A stretch of DNA of 7,779 nucleotides from an uncultured Desulfovibrio sp. (GTDB lineage Bacteria; Desulfobacterota; Desulfovibrionia; Desulfovibrionales; Desulfovibrionaceae). Positions 1 through 6,572 of this stretch are shown one piece after another. The DNA is taken from positions 1 to 7,779 of the forward strand of contig CAMLXE010000076.1 of assembly GCA_946490455.1 (NCBI GenBank), written 5' to 3'. A model generated the notes under the pieces. That model saw nothing but the letters and a program-made list of their open reading frames with translations, was not told the origin of the DNA and did not search any database. How positions within the stretch are numbered: the first letter of the stretch is position 1; every line of letters begins with the position of its first letter. Position numbers and translations under genes: made by a program.

Positions 1-2
1 TG

Positions 3-1259
3 CTCAAACGTCTTTCCGGAGCCCATCTGCTTGAACTTATGGATACTCTGGAATTGCCGCTCATTCCTGTTCTTGCGGACATGGAGAGCCGGGGTGTACT
101 GCTTGATGCTGAAGCCCTGGCCGTTTTTCTGCAGGAAGTACAGGAGGAGCTGGATCGACTCACAGAGAAAGTCTATCGTGAGGCTCAGGGCCCCTTCAAC
201 ATCCGTTCAGCCCAGCAGCTGGGAGACGTTCTGTTCAACCGCCTGAAACTGCCCGTTGCAGGCAAGACACTTGGAGGGCAGGCCTCCACCTCACAGGATG
301 TGCTGGAAAAGCTTTCCGGCCATCACCCTGTTATTGATGCCCTGCTCGAATACCGCAAGCTGGAAAAATTACGTTCCACCTACCTTGAACCCCTTCCCCG
401 CCTCATGGGAGAAGACGGACGTATCCGAACGACCTTCAACCAGCTGGCTACAGCTACAGGCCGCCTGTCCTCAAGCAATCCAAATCTTCAGAATATCCCT
501 GTACGAGGTTCCATGGGACGCCGCATGCGAACCTGCTTTATCGCGCCAGCCGGTCATCTGCTCATTTCCGCAGACTATTCACAGATTGAACTCCGCGTTC
601 TCGCTCACCTCTCACGTGATGAAGCCTTGCTTGCTGCCTTCAGGGAAGGGACCGACATTCATGCCCGCACGGCAAGCCTGCTCTTTGACGTGCCTCAGGA
701 TGCCATTACCCCGGACCAGCGCCGCAACGCAAAAACCATCAACTTCGGTCTGATTTATGGAATGGGACCACAGAAGCTGGCACGTGAACTGAACATTTCT
801 CCATCCGAAGCAAAGGCGTTCATAGCCCGGTACTTTGAACGTCTGCAGGGCCTGAAACATTTCTATGAAAGCGTGGAGGAAATGGCACGAGAGCAGGGCT
901 ACGTCACAACTCTGGCCGGGCGCAGGCGTCCTCTGCCGAATATTCAGTCCGAATCGCCCCAGGCCAGTTCTCTCGCGCGCAGACAGGCCATCAATACGCT
1001 CATTCAGGGCAGTGCGGCTGACATCATCAAACTTGCCATGCTTGCCGTTCACAGTGACCCTCAACTCCATGACCTCAATGCACGACTTCTGCTTCAGATA
1101 CACGACGAGCTTCTGCTCGAAGTGCCGGAAGACACTGCGCAGGAAGCCGGAGCAAGAGTGGCAGAACTCATGGCCGGGGTTCAGCCCGGGGGAATCACAC
1201 TTGATGTCCCGCTGCTCTCCGACTGGGGAGCTGCAAAAAACTGGGGAGAAGCGCATTGA
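3..1259 (+). CDS. polA: DNA polymerase I, C-terminal polymerase domain (5'-partial)
   Basis: The frame is open from the window edge (first full codon at 3), so the N-terminal 5'-nuclease and 3'-5' exonuclease regions lie upstream; about 418 residues are visible. All family A polymerase motifs are present. Counting from the Met codon at 39: TATGRLSSSNPNLQNIP (138-154); motif A DYSQIELR (179-186) with the first metal-binding Asp179; motif B/O-helix RRNAKTINFGLIYG (228-241); motif C QIHDE (353-357) with the second catalytic Asp356. The O-helix residue at 236 is Phe, as in E. coli, not the Tyr of T7-like enzymes. The enzyme fills gaps in repair and replaces RNA primers on the lagging strand. The Met at 39 is internal, not the start, because homology to the palm/thumb region begins before it. 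No clear hairpin terminator follows the stop. Identity is essentially certain; whether the 3'-5' exonuclease is active cannot be judged here. Confidence 0.97.
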   Translation, partial: LKRLSGAHLLELMDTLELPLIPVLADMESRGVLLDAEALAVFLQEVQEELDRLTEKVYREAQGPFNIRSAQQLGDVLFNRLKLPVAGKTLGGQASTSQDVLEKLSGHHPVIDALLEYRKLEKLRSTYLEPLPRLMGEDGRIRTTFNQLATATGRLSSSNPNLQNIPVRGSMGRRMRTCFIAPAGHLLISADYSQIELRVLAHLSRDEALLAAFREGTDIHARTASLLFDVPQDAITPDQRRNAKTINFGLIYGMGPQKLARELNISPSEAKAFIARYFERLQGLKHFYESVEEMAREQGYVTTLAGRRRPLPNIQSESPQASSLARRQAINTLIQGSAADIIKLAMLAVHSDPQLHDLNARLLLQIHDELLLEVPEDTAQEAGARVAELMAGVQPGGITLDVPLLSDWGAAKNWGEAH

Positions 1260-1455
1260 TTCCTGCATATTCTATAAATGGAAAAAATTTTGGACACCCG
1301 AAATTGCTTTCAATACTTCCTCATCATGATGCAACCTCAGCTGACTTTGCATTCCTAATGATCCCAAACTGCATGGCCTCGGCGCTCGCCTTCTTCAGGT
1401 AGCGGTTCTTTCCAAACGGTAACCAGCCCGGATAAGATTATTAAGGAGTCATCCC
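1260..1455. other. polA-dgkA intergenic region with possible decayed minus-strand gene end
   Basis: No intact gene is seen. On the minus strand, 1437 down to 1324 is an open stretch of 37 codons ending in two tandem TGA stops (1324-1326 and 1321-1323). Its translation has a protein-like look (PFGKNRYLKKASAEAMQFG within it) but no start codon with a ribosome site. Next to it, at about 1281-1303, lies an A/T-rich stretch followed by TTTTGGACACCC, which loosely resembles sequence near some IS3-family ends. These could be the scar of a lost gene or insertion, or chance. The promoter of dgkA should also be in this gap; a TAAGAT at 1433-1438 is a weak -10 candidate without a good -35 partner. Confidence 0.3.
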
Positions 1456-1815
1456 ATGTCCCGTTTTTTCAACCTCAAACATCTTGAAGGTGCAACCCGG
1501 AACTCCCTTTCGGGACTTGTCTTTGCCTGGAAGGGAGAACAGGCCTTCCGCCATGAGGTGGTGGTTCTCGTCGTTCTGGTCTTTCTGCTTGTCTTGACCG
1601 GCAGAAGCTGGGCCGGCTGGCTGCTTGTTCTTGGTGGCTGGATTGGGGTCATGGTTGTAGAACTGCTGAACAGCGCCATTGAAGAAGCCTTTGACCTGGT
1701 TACCACCGAATGGAATGCCCGCGTCAAGCGGGGCAAGGATCTTGCCTCAGCCGCCATTTTTCTGGCCATGCTCATCAATTTCGGTATCTGGATTCATGTC
1801 TTTCTTGTCAGCTGA
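1456..1815 (+). CDS. dgkA: Diacylglycerol kinase (prokaryotic, membrane-embedded DgkA family)
   Basis: This is a 119-residue integral membrane protein, the usual size for the family. DgkA phosphorylates diacylglycerol (or undecaprenol in many Gram-positives) with ATP at the inner membrane, recycling lipid by-products of envelope synthesis. The key residues align with E. coli DgkA at the same numbers: E28 and E34 in the N-terminal amphipathic region (EQAFRHE), E69, N72 and E76 in VVELLNSAIE, and K94-D95 in GKDLASAA. Three hydrophobic segments are visible at about 35-49, 52-72 and 96-117. The start at 1456 is supported by TTAAGGAG (AAGGAG at 1443-1448), 7 bases upstream. The gene is separated from polA by about 196 bases, so it probably has its own promoter. 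No obvious terminator lies between it and the next gene, so read-through is possible. Whether the real substrate is diacylglycerol or undecaprenol cannot be read from sequence alone; the Gram-negative-like context favours diacylglycerol. Confidence 0.94.
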   Translation: MSRFFNLKHLEGATRNSLSGLVFAWKGEQAFRHEVVVLVVLVFLLVLTGRSWAGWLLVLGGWIGVMVVELLNSAIEEAFDLVTTEWNARVKRGKDLASAAIFLAMLINFGIWIHVFLVS

Positions 1816-1894
1816 CGAACAAGCCTGATTCCGCCTGCTTTGCCCCTTTTCAGGACACATCCTTATCCTCACACTTCACTGAACGAGTAGATCC

Positions 1895-3076
1895 ATGCAA
1901 CAGCTTTTTCTCAAAAAACATGAAGAACGGCGTCTCCGGGCGGGCCATCTCTGGATTTTCAGCAATGAAGTCGATGTCAAACGTTCGCCTCTGACGAGCT
2001 TTGCTCCCGGTGAAAATGCGATTGTCTGTGACGCCGGGGGACGAAAACTGGGAACGGCCTATGTCAATCCGGCCTCACTTATTGCCGCACGACTCATCAG
2101 CCGTCATCCAGACGAAGCTCTGAATGCCGATCTGCTCCGTAAGCGTCTCCTCTGGGCCATGGAATTTCGCGATCATCTGTTCAATGTTCCCTTTTACAGA
2201 CTCTGTCATGGCGAGGGAGACTGGCTGCCGGGACTGGTCATTGACCGTTATGGAGATGTTTTCAGCGTCCAGATCACTACGGCAGGGATGGAACAGCACA
2301 AGGAAGAGCTGCTTGAAATTCTGACTGGATTTGGTGCAAAGGGCGTTCTTTTCCGCAACGATGTTTCTGTACGCAGCATGGAAAATCTTCCTCTTGAAGT
2401 GGAAGAGGGCATGGGGAATATTCCCGAAGAAATCGAGGTTCAGGAAAACGGAGCAACCTTTCTTGTCTCACTGAAAAATGGCCAGAAAACAGGATGGTTC
2501 TATGACCAGCGCGCCAACAGGGCGGAAGCTGCCCGCTACGCTGCCGGACGCAGTGTCCTTGATGCCTTCTGTTATGTGGGAGCCTTTGGTGTCATGGCCG
2601 GAAAGCATGGCGCAACCGATGTAATGTTCCTTGATGCCTCAAAGCAGGCTCTGGATCTTGCCGCACGGAATCTGGCTTCCAACGCCGCTCAGACAGGAAC
2701 AGACATTCTGGCCGGGGATGCGCTTGAAACGCTGGCCGCGCTTCGTGATGAAGGCAGACGTTTCGGCATGGTCTGTCTTGACCCTCCAGCCTTCATCAAA
2801 CGCAAGAAAGATGCCGAACAGGGGCTTGCCGCCTACCGCCGGGTCAACGATCTGGGCTTGCAACTGGTAGAAGATGGGGGCATTCTCTTCAGCTGTTCGT
2901 GCTCTCACCATCTGGAGGCCGACACGCTCCGCCGTCTGCTTGCGCAGTGCGCTGCCAGACGCGGTTTGCATACCCAGCTGCTGTATCAGGGATTTCAGGG
3001 ACCAGACCATCCTGTCCACCCCGCCATGCCGGAAACGGCCTACCTCAAGGTCTTTGGCCTGCGGGTCTGGAAATAA
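1895..3076 (+). CDS. rlmI: Class I SAM-dependent 23S rRNA (cytosine-5) methyltransferase, RlmI-like
   Basis: The protein has 393 residues, close to the 396 of E. coli RlmI, which methylates C1962 of 23S rRNA. Domain order fits the family. An N-terminal PUA-like RNA-binding domain (about 1-70) carries the GHLWIFSNEV signature. A central linker domain contains GEGDWLPGLVIDRYGD (106-121). The C-terminal Rossmann methyltransferase has GQKTGWFYDQR (196-206), the SAM-binding motif I DAFCYVGAFG (223-232), an acidic motif II at FLDAS (245-249), motif IV DPPAF (296-300) and motif VI FSCSCSHH (332-339), which supplies the candidate catalytic Cys. The start at 1895 gives an N-terminus aligning with the family. 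Its ribosome site is poor: GAACGAG at 1881-1887, 7 bases upstream, one mismatch from GAAGGAG. The next gene begins 17 bases after the stop. The exact methylated base is inferred from family; other members of this COG1092 group are uncharacterised. Confidence 0.88.
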   Translation: MQQLFLKKHEERRLRAGHLWIFSNEVDVKRSPLTSFAPGENAIVCDAGGRKLGTAYVNPASLIAARLISRHPDEALNADLLRKRLLWAMEFRDHLFNVPFYRLCHGEGDWLPGLVIDRYGDVFSVQITTAGMEQHKEELLEILTGFGAKGVLFRNDVSVRSMENLPLEVEEGMGNIPEEIEVQENGATFLVSLKNGQKTGWFYDQRANRAEAARYAAGRSVLDAFCYVGAFGVMAGKHGATDVMFLDASKQALDLAARNLASNAAQTGTDILAGDALETLAALRDEGRRFGMVCLDPPAFIKRKKDAEQGLAAYRRVNDLGLQLVEDGGILFSCSCSHHLEADTLRRLLAQCAARRGLHTQLLYQGFQGPDHPVHPAMPETAYLKVFGLRVWK

Positions 3077-3082
3077 TCCGCG

Positions 3083-3088
3083 AAGGAG
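3083..3088 (+). promoter_or_regulatory. Ribosome binding site fixing the aminotransferase start
   Basis: AAGGAG lies 5 bases before the ATG at 3094. It sets the start there; the same frame stays open upstream into rlmI, where an in-frame ATG at 2899 would add 65 residues with no family resemblance. Confidence 0.8.
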
Positions 3089-3093
3089 AACCC

Positions 3094-4281
3094 ATGCTCA
3101 ACAAGCCTCGTCTGCTCACTCCCGGCCCGACCCCATTACCCGAACGGGTCAGACTGGTTCTTGCTCAGGACATGATCCATCATCGCAAGCCTGCATTCAA
3201 AAAGCTTCTGCTGGAAACGGAAGAGAGACTGAAAACACTTTTCGGAACGTCTCAGCCGGTCATTCCCCTTTCGTGTTCGGGCACGGGCGCCATGACTGCC
3301 GCCGTACACAGTCTGTTCCTCCCGGGCGAAAAGGTTATTGTGGTCAATGGGGGCAAATTCGGTGAGCGATGGACCAAAATCGCGGAAGTTCATGGTCTTG
3401 AGGTCGTAGAGATTCGTATTCCATGGGGCCAGACCGTGTCTGTAGCCCAGCTTGAAGAAACCTTGCGTCACAACCCGGATGCCAAAGGCGTCTTTGTACA
3501 GCTGTGCGAGACCTCAACAGGTGCTCAGCATCCGGTAGAGGCATTGGCCCGCCTTACCCGCACAAGAGATGTGCTTCTGATAGCCGATGGCATTTCTGCG
3601 GTAGGCATCTCCCCCTGCCCCATGGACACATGGGGCATCGACTGTCTGCTCACCGGTTCACAGAAAGGACTCATGGTCCCTCCCGGACTGGCTCTGATTG
3701 CCTTCTCAGAACGTGCCTGGAAAAAAATCCGTACTGTCCCGGCGTCATGCTTCTATTTCAACATGGAAGGCGAAGAAAAGAACCTGCTCAAGGGACAGGG
3801 ACTCTTTACCTCACCTGTCAATCTGCTTCTCGGCCTGCATGAAAGTCTGACCATGATTGATGAAAATGGCGGACTTGAAGCCATATACCGCAAGCAATGG
3901 GCCCTGACCTGCATGGTCCGTACGGGAGTAAGGGCGCTCGATCTCGAACTCTTTGCGCCCAAGCATTATGCCTGGGGCGTGACCAGTATTCTTCTCCCCA
4001 GCGGAGTTGACGGCAAGAAGCTGCTGTCTGTTGCTGAAACAGAATATGGTGTCATCTTTGCAGGAGGTCAGGACGACTATGCAGGCCGGATGGTACGTTT
4101 TGGCCATATGGGCTGGGTGGACTGGGCGGACGTTACTGCAGGGCTGCATGCCCTGTATCGTTCCCTGAAGGCTGCCGGTGGCTATGTTGCCTCACGCGAC
4201 TATCTGGAACAGGCCCTTGATGCCTATCACAGGGCTCTTGACGTGGAGCCTGGACGCATTATTCCTGAAGCAAGAAGCTAA
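3094..4281 (+). CDS. Class V PLP-dependent aminotransferase (serine-pyruvate / alanine-glyoxylate type)
   Basis: The enzyme has 395 residues and is a fold-type I, class V pyridoxal-phosphate aminotransferase. The N-terminal LLTPGPTPLPERV (7-19) and the HHRKPAF segment (29-35) are hallmarks of the serine-pyruvate/alanine-glyoxylate group, which also includes the so-called 42-kDa soluble hydrogenase subunit of cyanobacteria. SGTGAM (62-67) forms the phosphate-binding turn, Asp165 in ADGISAVG contacts the pyridine nitrogen, and Lys191 in TGSQKGLM is the expected Schiff-base lysine. A C-terminal GGYVASRDYLEQAL stretch is followed by a variable tail. It is probably cytosolic and moves amino groups between alanine or serine and glyoxylate or pyruvate, but the specific substrate is inferred. 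It should not be mistaken for the acetylornithine aminotransferase needed after ArgC, which is a class III enzyme. The gene starts 17 bases after the methyltransferase, so it is likely co-transcribed. Confidence 0.9.
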   Translation: MLNKPRLLTPGPTPLPERVRLVLAQDMIHHRKPAFKKLLLETEERLKTLFGTSQPVIPLSCSGTGAMTAAVHSLFLPGEKVIVVNGGKFGERWTKIAEVHGLEVVEIRIPWGQTVSVAQLEETLRHNPDAKGVFVQLCETSTGAQHPVEALARLTRTRDVLLIADGISAVGISPCPMDTWGIDCLLTGSQKGLMVPPGLALIAFSERAWKKIRTVPASCFYFNMEGEEKNLLKGQGLFTSPVNLLLGLHESLTMIDENGGLEAIYRKQWALTCMVRTGVRALDLELFAPKHYAWGVTSILLPSGVDGKKLLSVAETEYGVIFAGGQDDYAGRMVRFGHMGWVDWADVTAGLHALYRSLKAAGGYVASRDYLEQALDAYHRALDVEPGRIIPEARS

Positions 4282-4318
4282 CTTTTTTTCAGGATAACCA
4301 ATATCTCAGGAGTCTCCC

Positions 4319-4618
4319 ATGAGCTGTTCCTGTTCTGACAAGCAATGCACTTCGGAATCCTGCTCCATGCCGCAGGTGACCTTTTCCACATTTGTCCTTT
4401 CCCTGGCCTCTTCGGCTCTGGTCCAGCTTGGGGAAGTTCCAAATCCGGAATCAGGGGAAACAACACAGGATCTTGTCATGGCCAAACACTCCATCGACAT
4501 TCTGACCATGCTGGAAAATAAGACCAGGCAATGCCTTGAGCCAGATGAATCCCGTCTGCTGGAAGGCATTCTGTATGAACTGCGTATGAAATACGTCATG
4601 AAAAAGGATCAACAATGA
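4319..4618 (+). CDS. DUF1844 domain protein with Cys-rich N-terminus
   Basis: This small protein of 99 residues matches the DUF1844 pattern, function unknown. The conserved block runs from FSTFVLSLASSALVQLG (22-38) through PNPESG (41-46), DLVMAKHSIDILTMLENKT (51-69) to LLEGILYELRMKYV (80-93). The predicted fold is mostly helical and it has no signal peptide, so it is probably cytosolic. What stands out is the N-terminus: Cys at 3, 5, 10 and 15 before the domain begins, plus Cys72. This looks like a possible metal-binding or redox patch, but that is inference. CAGGAG at 4307-4312 sits 6 bases before the ATG. The gene's TGA overlaps the argC ATG in an ATGA junction, which suggests translational coupling. 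DUF1844 next to argC is, from general knowledge, a recurring arrangement in delta-proteobacteria, but no arginine role has been established. Confidence 0.88.
   Translation: MSCSCSDKQCTSESCSMPQVTFSTFVLSLASSALVQLGEVPNPESGETTQDLVMAKHSIDILTMLENKTRQCLEPDESRLLEGILYELRMKYVMKKDQQ
4604..4608 (+). promoter_or_regulatory. Ribosome binding site deciding the argC start
   Basis: AAGGA lies inside the end of the DUF1844 gene, 6 bases before the ATG at 4615 and 12 bases before a second in-frame ATG at 4621. The spacing favours the first, giving an N-terminus MTMHDSIRVGLVG. Confidence 0.6.
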
Positions 4619-5676
4619 CCATGCACGACAGCATTCGCGTTGGGCTTGTCGGTGTTACAGGCTACACGGGCATGGAGCTGGCCCGTCTGCTGACCGGTCA
4701 TCCGGTCATGCGCCTTGTGGCCGCCACCTCACGGACAGAAGCCGGAAAACGCCTTGGTGATCTTTATCCTTTCCTGAACGGTCTGCCCGGAGCCGATGTC
4801 ATTCTGATTGAACCGGAACCCGATCTCATTGCTGCAGCCTGCGACGTGGCATTCCTCGCCGTACCGCATACGGCAGCCACAGAAATGGCAGCCGCTCTGG
4901 TGGAACGCGGGATTAAGGTTGTGGACCTGTCTGCCGACTTCCGGCTCAAGGACGCTTCTACCTATGCCCAGTGGTACAAGGTAGAACACAAGCGTCCAGA
5001 TCTTCTTCCGGAAGCCGTGTATGGCCTGCCAGAACTCTACGCCGACGCCATTGCGGGAGCGAGGCTTGTTGCCAACCCTGGCTGCTATCCGACATCAATC
5101 ATTCTTGGACTGGCGGCAGCTCTCTCCAACAACCTCATCAGGACCACCGGTATTGTCGCCGACTCAAAATCCGGGACATCGGGAGCCGGCCGCTCTGCCA
5201 AAATCAGCTCGCTTTACTGTGAAGTGGCGGATACCTTCCGGGCCTACGGCATCGGCACGCACCGACACACTCCGGAAATCGAGCAGGAGCTTTCCCGGCT
5301 GGCAGGAGAGAAACTGACCATCTCCTTCAATCCGCATCTGGTGCCCATGAACCGCGGAATTCTGTCCACCACCTATGCGGAACTCAAGGCACCGGTTTCT
5401 CAGGAAGATGTACAGAAAATCTACGAATCCATGTGGAGCAAGTGCCCGTGGGTGCGGGTCCTGCCGGCCGGCCAGCTTCCTGAAACGCGCAATGTCAGAG
5501 GAACCATGTTCTGCGACATGTCGGTCATCGTGGATCAGAGAACCAACCGCCTGATTGTCATTTCCGTTATTGACAATATCTGCCGCGGTGCCTCTGGTCA
5601 GGCTCTGGCCAACGCCAACCTGATGTTTGGACTGCCGGTGGATACGGGGCTCAGGCTCTGTGCCATGATGCCCTGA
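4615..5676 (+). CDS. argC: N-acetyl-gamma-glutamyl-phosphate reductase
   Basis: The enzyme is 353 residues long, a usual length for the ~350-residue ArgC subtype. It reduces N-acetylglutamyl-5-phosphate to the semialdehyde with NADPH, the third step from glutamate to arginine. The N-terminal Rossmann motif is GVTGYTGMELARLL (13-26). The catalytic Cys157 lies in NPGCYPTS (154-161). SKSGTSGAGR (184-193) and the HRHTPEIEQ segment (216-224), which carries the active-site His, follow. FNPHLVPMNRGILST (238-252) is also characteristic. Near the C-terminus, VIDNICRGASGQALANANLM is the usual dimer and NADP end of the family. It is the last gene of the plus-strand run and is translationally coupled to DUF1844. 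No other arginine gene is in the window, so the rest of the pathway must be encoded elsewhere. No ARG-box-like site was recognised upstream. Confidence 0.97.
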   Translation: MTMHDSIRVGLVGVTGYTGMELARLLTGHPVMRLVAATSRTEAGKRLGDLYPFLNGLPGADVILIEPEPDLIAAACDVAFLAVPHTAATEMAAALVERGIKVVDLSADFRLKDASTYAQWYKVEHKRPDLLPEAVYGLPELYADAIAGARLVANPGCYPTSIILGLAAALSNNLIRTTGIVADSKSGTSGAGRSAKISSLYCEVADTFRAYGIGTHRHTPEIEQELSRLAGEKLTISFNPHLVPMNRGILSTTYAELKAPVSQEDVQKIYESMWSKCPWVRVLPAGQLPETRNVRGTMFCDMSVIVDQRTNRLIVISVIDNICRGASGQALANANLMFGLPVDTGLRLCAMMP

Positions 5677-5691
5677 GAGAATTTTATCAGG

Positions 5692-5734
5692 AAGACAGCA
5701 CTACGCCCCGTCATTCGGGGCGTAGTGCTGTCTT
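5692..5734. terminator. Long perfect hairpin between convergent argC and DUF1847 genes
   Basis: Arms 5692-5710 and 5716-5734 are perfectly complementary over 19 bp around a 5-base TCATT loop, with a G/C-rich core (CCCCG / CGGGG). The outer A/T pairs put AA on the left and TT on the right end, so it can act on both strands. Neither flank has a long T tract. Its position 15 bases after the argC stop and 41 bases from the DUF1847 stop fits a shared bidirectional terminator. Confidence 0.8.
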
Positions 5735-5775
5735 ATGACTCCGCCGGAAAAGCCGCTGCCCTCTACCAAAACAAA

Positions 5776-6420
5776 CTATGACTTGAACCGGGAATAGGAG
5801 GTATTTGCCATATACAGGGCCGCTGCCGGATTGTGTCCAAGGACCCGATCCTTGACCACCATTACGGTAACGGGCGCCTCGGAATTTCTGATAAACAGAC
5901 TGTCATGGCCCACGCACAGCCCTATCATGACATTGAGATCTGTCTTGAGCGAATTGAGAAATTTGGCCTGAAGAACCGGATTGCACATGGATTCATGTCC
6001 ACAGCCGCCATTCACCTTGAGTCTGTCCGGAATCCCCAGAGCCGATTTGTCCACAGCCCCGATCTTGCATCCCACTGTGACAGCATCAATACCGCGTTTG
6101 TGCAACAGTCTTGCAAAGATACGCGCCTCATTGAGCAATCCGACACAGCTGGCGATCCCTACGGAGGGACATCCCATACGCAGGATGAATTCAATGGTTT
6201 CCTCGACCCTGGTCATCCGGCAATAGAATTCGCCTTCCAGCTCAGCTGAAATTCTGGCTATCTTCTGCTGTTCGGCATCGTTCACGTACACATCGAGCGA
6301 TTCCTGCAACAGTGCCGGATCCAGTTTCCGTGTCAGGCAGAAGTTCGGATAGTTCTTCTCTTCTGCTGTCTGACAGGCGCGCGTCCCACAATCCGTACAG
6401 CTCAGTTGCCCTTCTTCCAT
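5776..6420 (-). CDS. DUF1847 family Cys-rich protein, function unknown
   Basis: The protein has 214 residues. The C-terminal block GLCVGHDSLFIRNSEAPVT (167-185), then KDRVLGHNPAAALY (190-203), is what I recognise as the DUF1847 family; its function is not established. The N-terminus carries C8-x2-C11-x4-C16-x11-C28, and further Cys occur at 67, 84, 92, 118, 140, 146 and 169, eleven in all. This strongly suggests metal or Fe-S binding, although that is inference. No signal peptide or membrane segment is seen. The start at 6420 is preferred over an upstream Met at 6492 because AAGGAA (6428-6433 on this strand) sits 7 bases before it and because the family N-terminus begins with the Cys motif. 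The extra 24 residues upstream have no family look. It is convergent with argC and divergent from DUF554, and shares a 152-base spacer with the latter. Confidence 0.85.
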   Translation of the reverse strand: MEEGQLSCTDCGTRACQTAEEKNYPNFCLTRKLDPALLQESLDVYVNDAEQQKIARISAELEGEFYCRMTRVEETIEFILRMGCPSVGIASCVGLLNEARIFARLLHKRGIDAVTVGCKIGAVDKSALGIPDRLKVNGGCGHESMCNPVLQAKFLNSLKTDLNVMIGLCVGHDSLFIRNSEAPVTVMVVKDRVLGHNPAAALYMANTSYSRFKS

Positions 6421-6427
6421 GGCAGTA

Positions 6428-6433
6428 TTCCTT
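6428..6433 (-). promoter_or_regulatory. Ribosome binding site deciding the DUF1847 start
   Basis: Read on the minus strand this is AAGGAA, 7 bases before the ATG at 6420-6418. It makes that codon the likely start rather than the longer alternative at 6492. Confidence 0.65.
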
Positions 6434-6466
6434 CGGATGAATGTTCTTTCCATATGCTCCGGAGAG

Positions 6467-6483
6467 CGTACTTCATACGTACT
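6467..6483. repeat. Direct repeat CGTACT x2, 11 bp apart
   Basis: CGTACT occurs at 6467-6472 and again at 6478-6483, one DNA helical turn apart, in the leader region of the DUF1847 gene. Just to the left is the palindrome CTCCGGAG (6457-6464). Such spacing is typical of tandem regulator half-sites, but six-base repeats also arise by chance. Confidence 0.3.
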
Positions 6484-6517
6484 CCAACACACATCGGGAG
6501 GAAATTCCAGTCAATTT

Positions 6518-6537
6518 GTTATCCCGACAGGGATAAC
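6518..6537. promoter_or_regulatory. Inverted repeat, candidate operator between DUF1847 and DUF554
   Basis: The arms GTTATCCC (6518-6525) and GGGATAAC (6530-6537) are perfectly complementary around GACA. The site lies 35 bases before the DUF554 ATG and about 100 bases before the DUF1847 ATG. A TTGACT on the minus strand (6509-6514) directly abuts it and could be a -35 box for DUF1847, although its -10 partner is weak. A two-fold symmetric 20-bp site in a divergent promoter region is a normal repressor target. The regulator is not in this window and I do not recognise the consensus. As RNA it would also form an 8-bp stem in the DUF554 leader. Confidence 0.45.
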
Positions 6538-6572
6538 GGACTACCTGTCACTTTTACAACAAAGGAGAATCT

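Noticed and set aside
612..1268. Long minus-strand open frame (218 residues) opposite polA
   Set aside because: It lies almost entirely antisense to the polymerase motifs, has no recognisable domain and is explained by codon bias on the coding strand.
2899..3093. Upstream in-frame ATG giving a 460-residue aminotransferase
   Set aside because: The extra 65 residues overlap the end of rlmI out of frame, have no family match, and AAGGAG fits the start at 3094.
3094..5676. Reading the aminotransferase as part of the arginine pathway with argC
   Set aside because: The enzyme after ArgC is a class III acetylornithine aminotransferase; this one is class V with the LTPGPT and SQKGLM signatures.
6421..6492. 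Longer DUF1847 start at 6492
   Set aside because: The ribosome site 7 bases before 6420 and the Cys-first family N-terminus favour the shorter protein.
6530..6537. Resemblance of GGGATAAC to part of a homing endonuclease (I-SceI) site
   Set aside because: Only eight bases match, they form one arm of an inverted repeat, and no intron or endonuclease gene is nearby.
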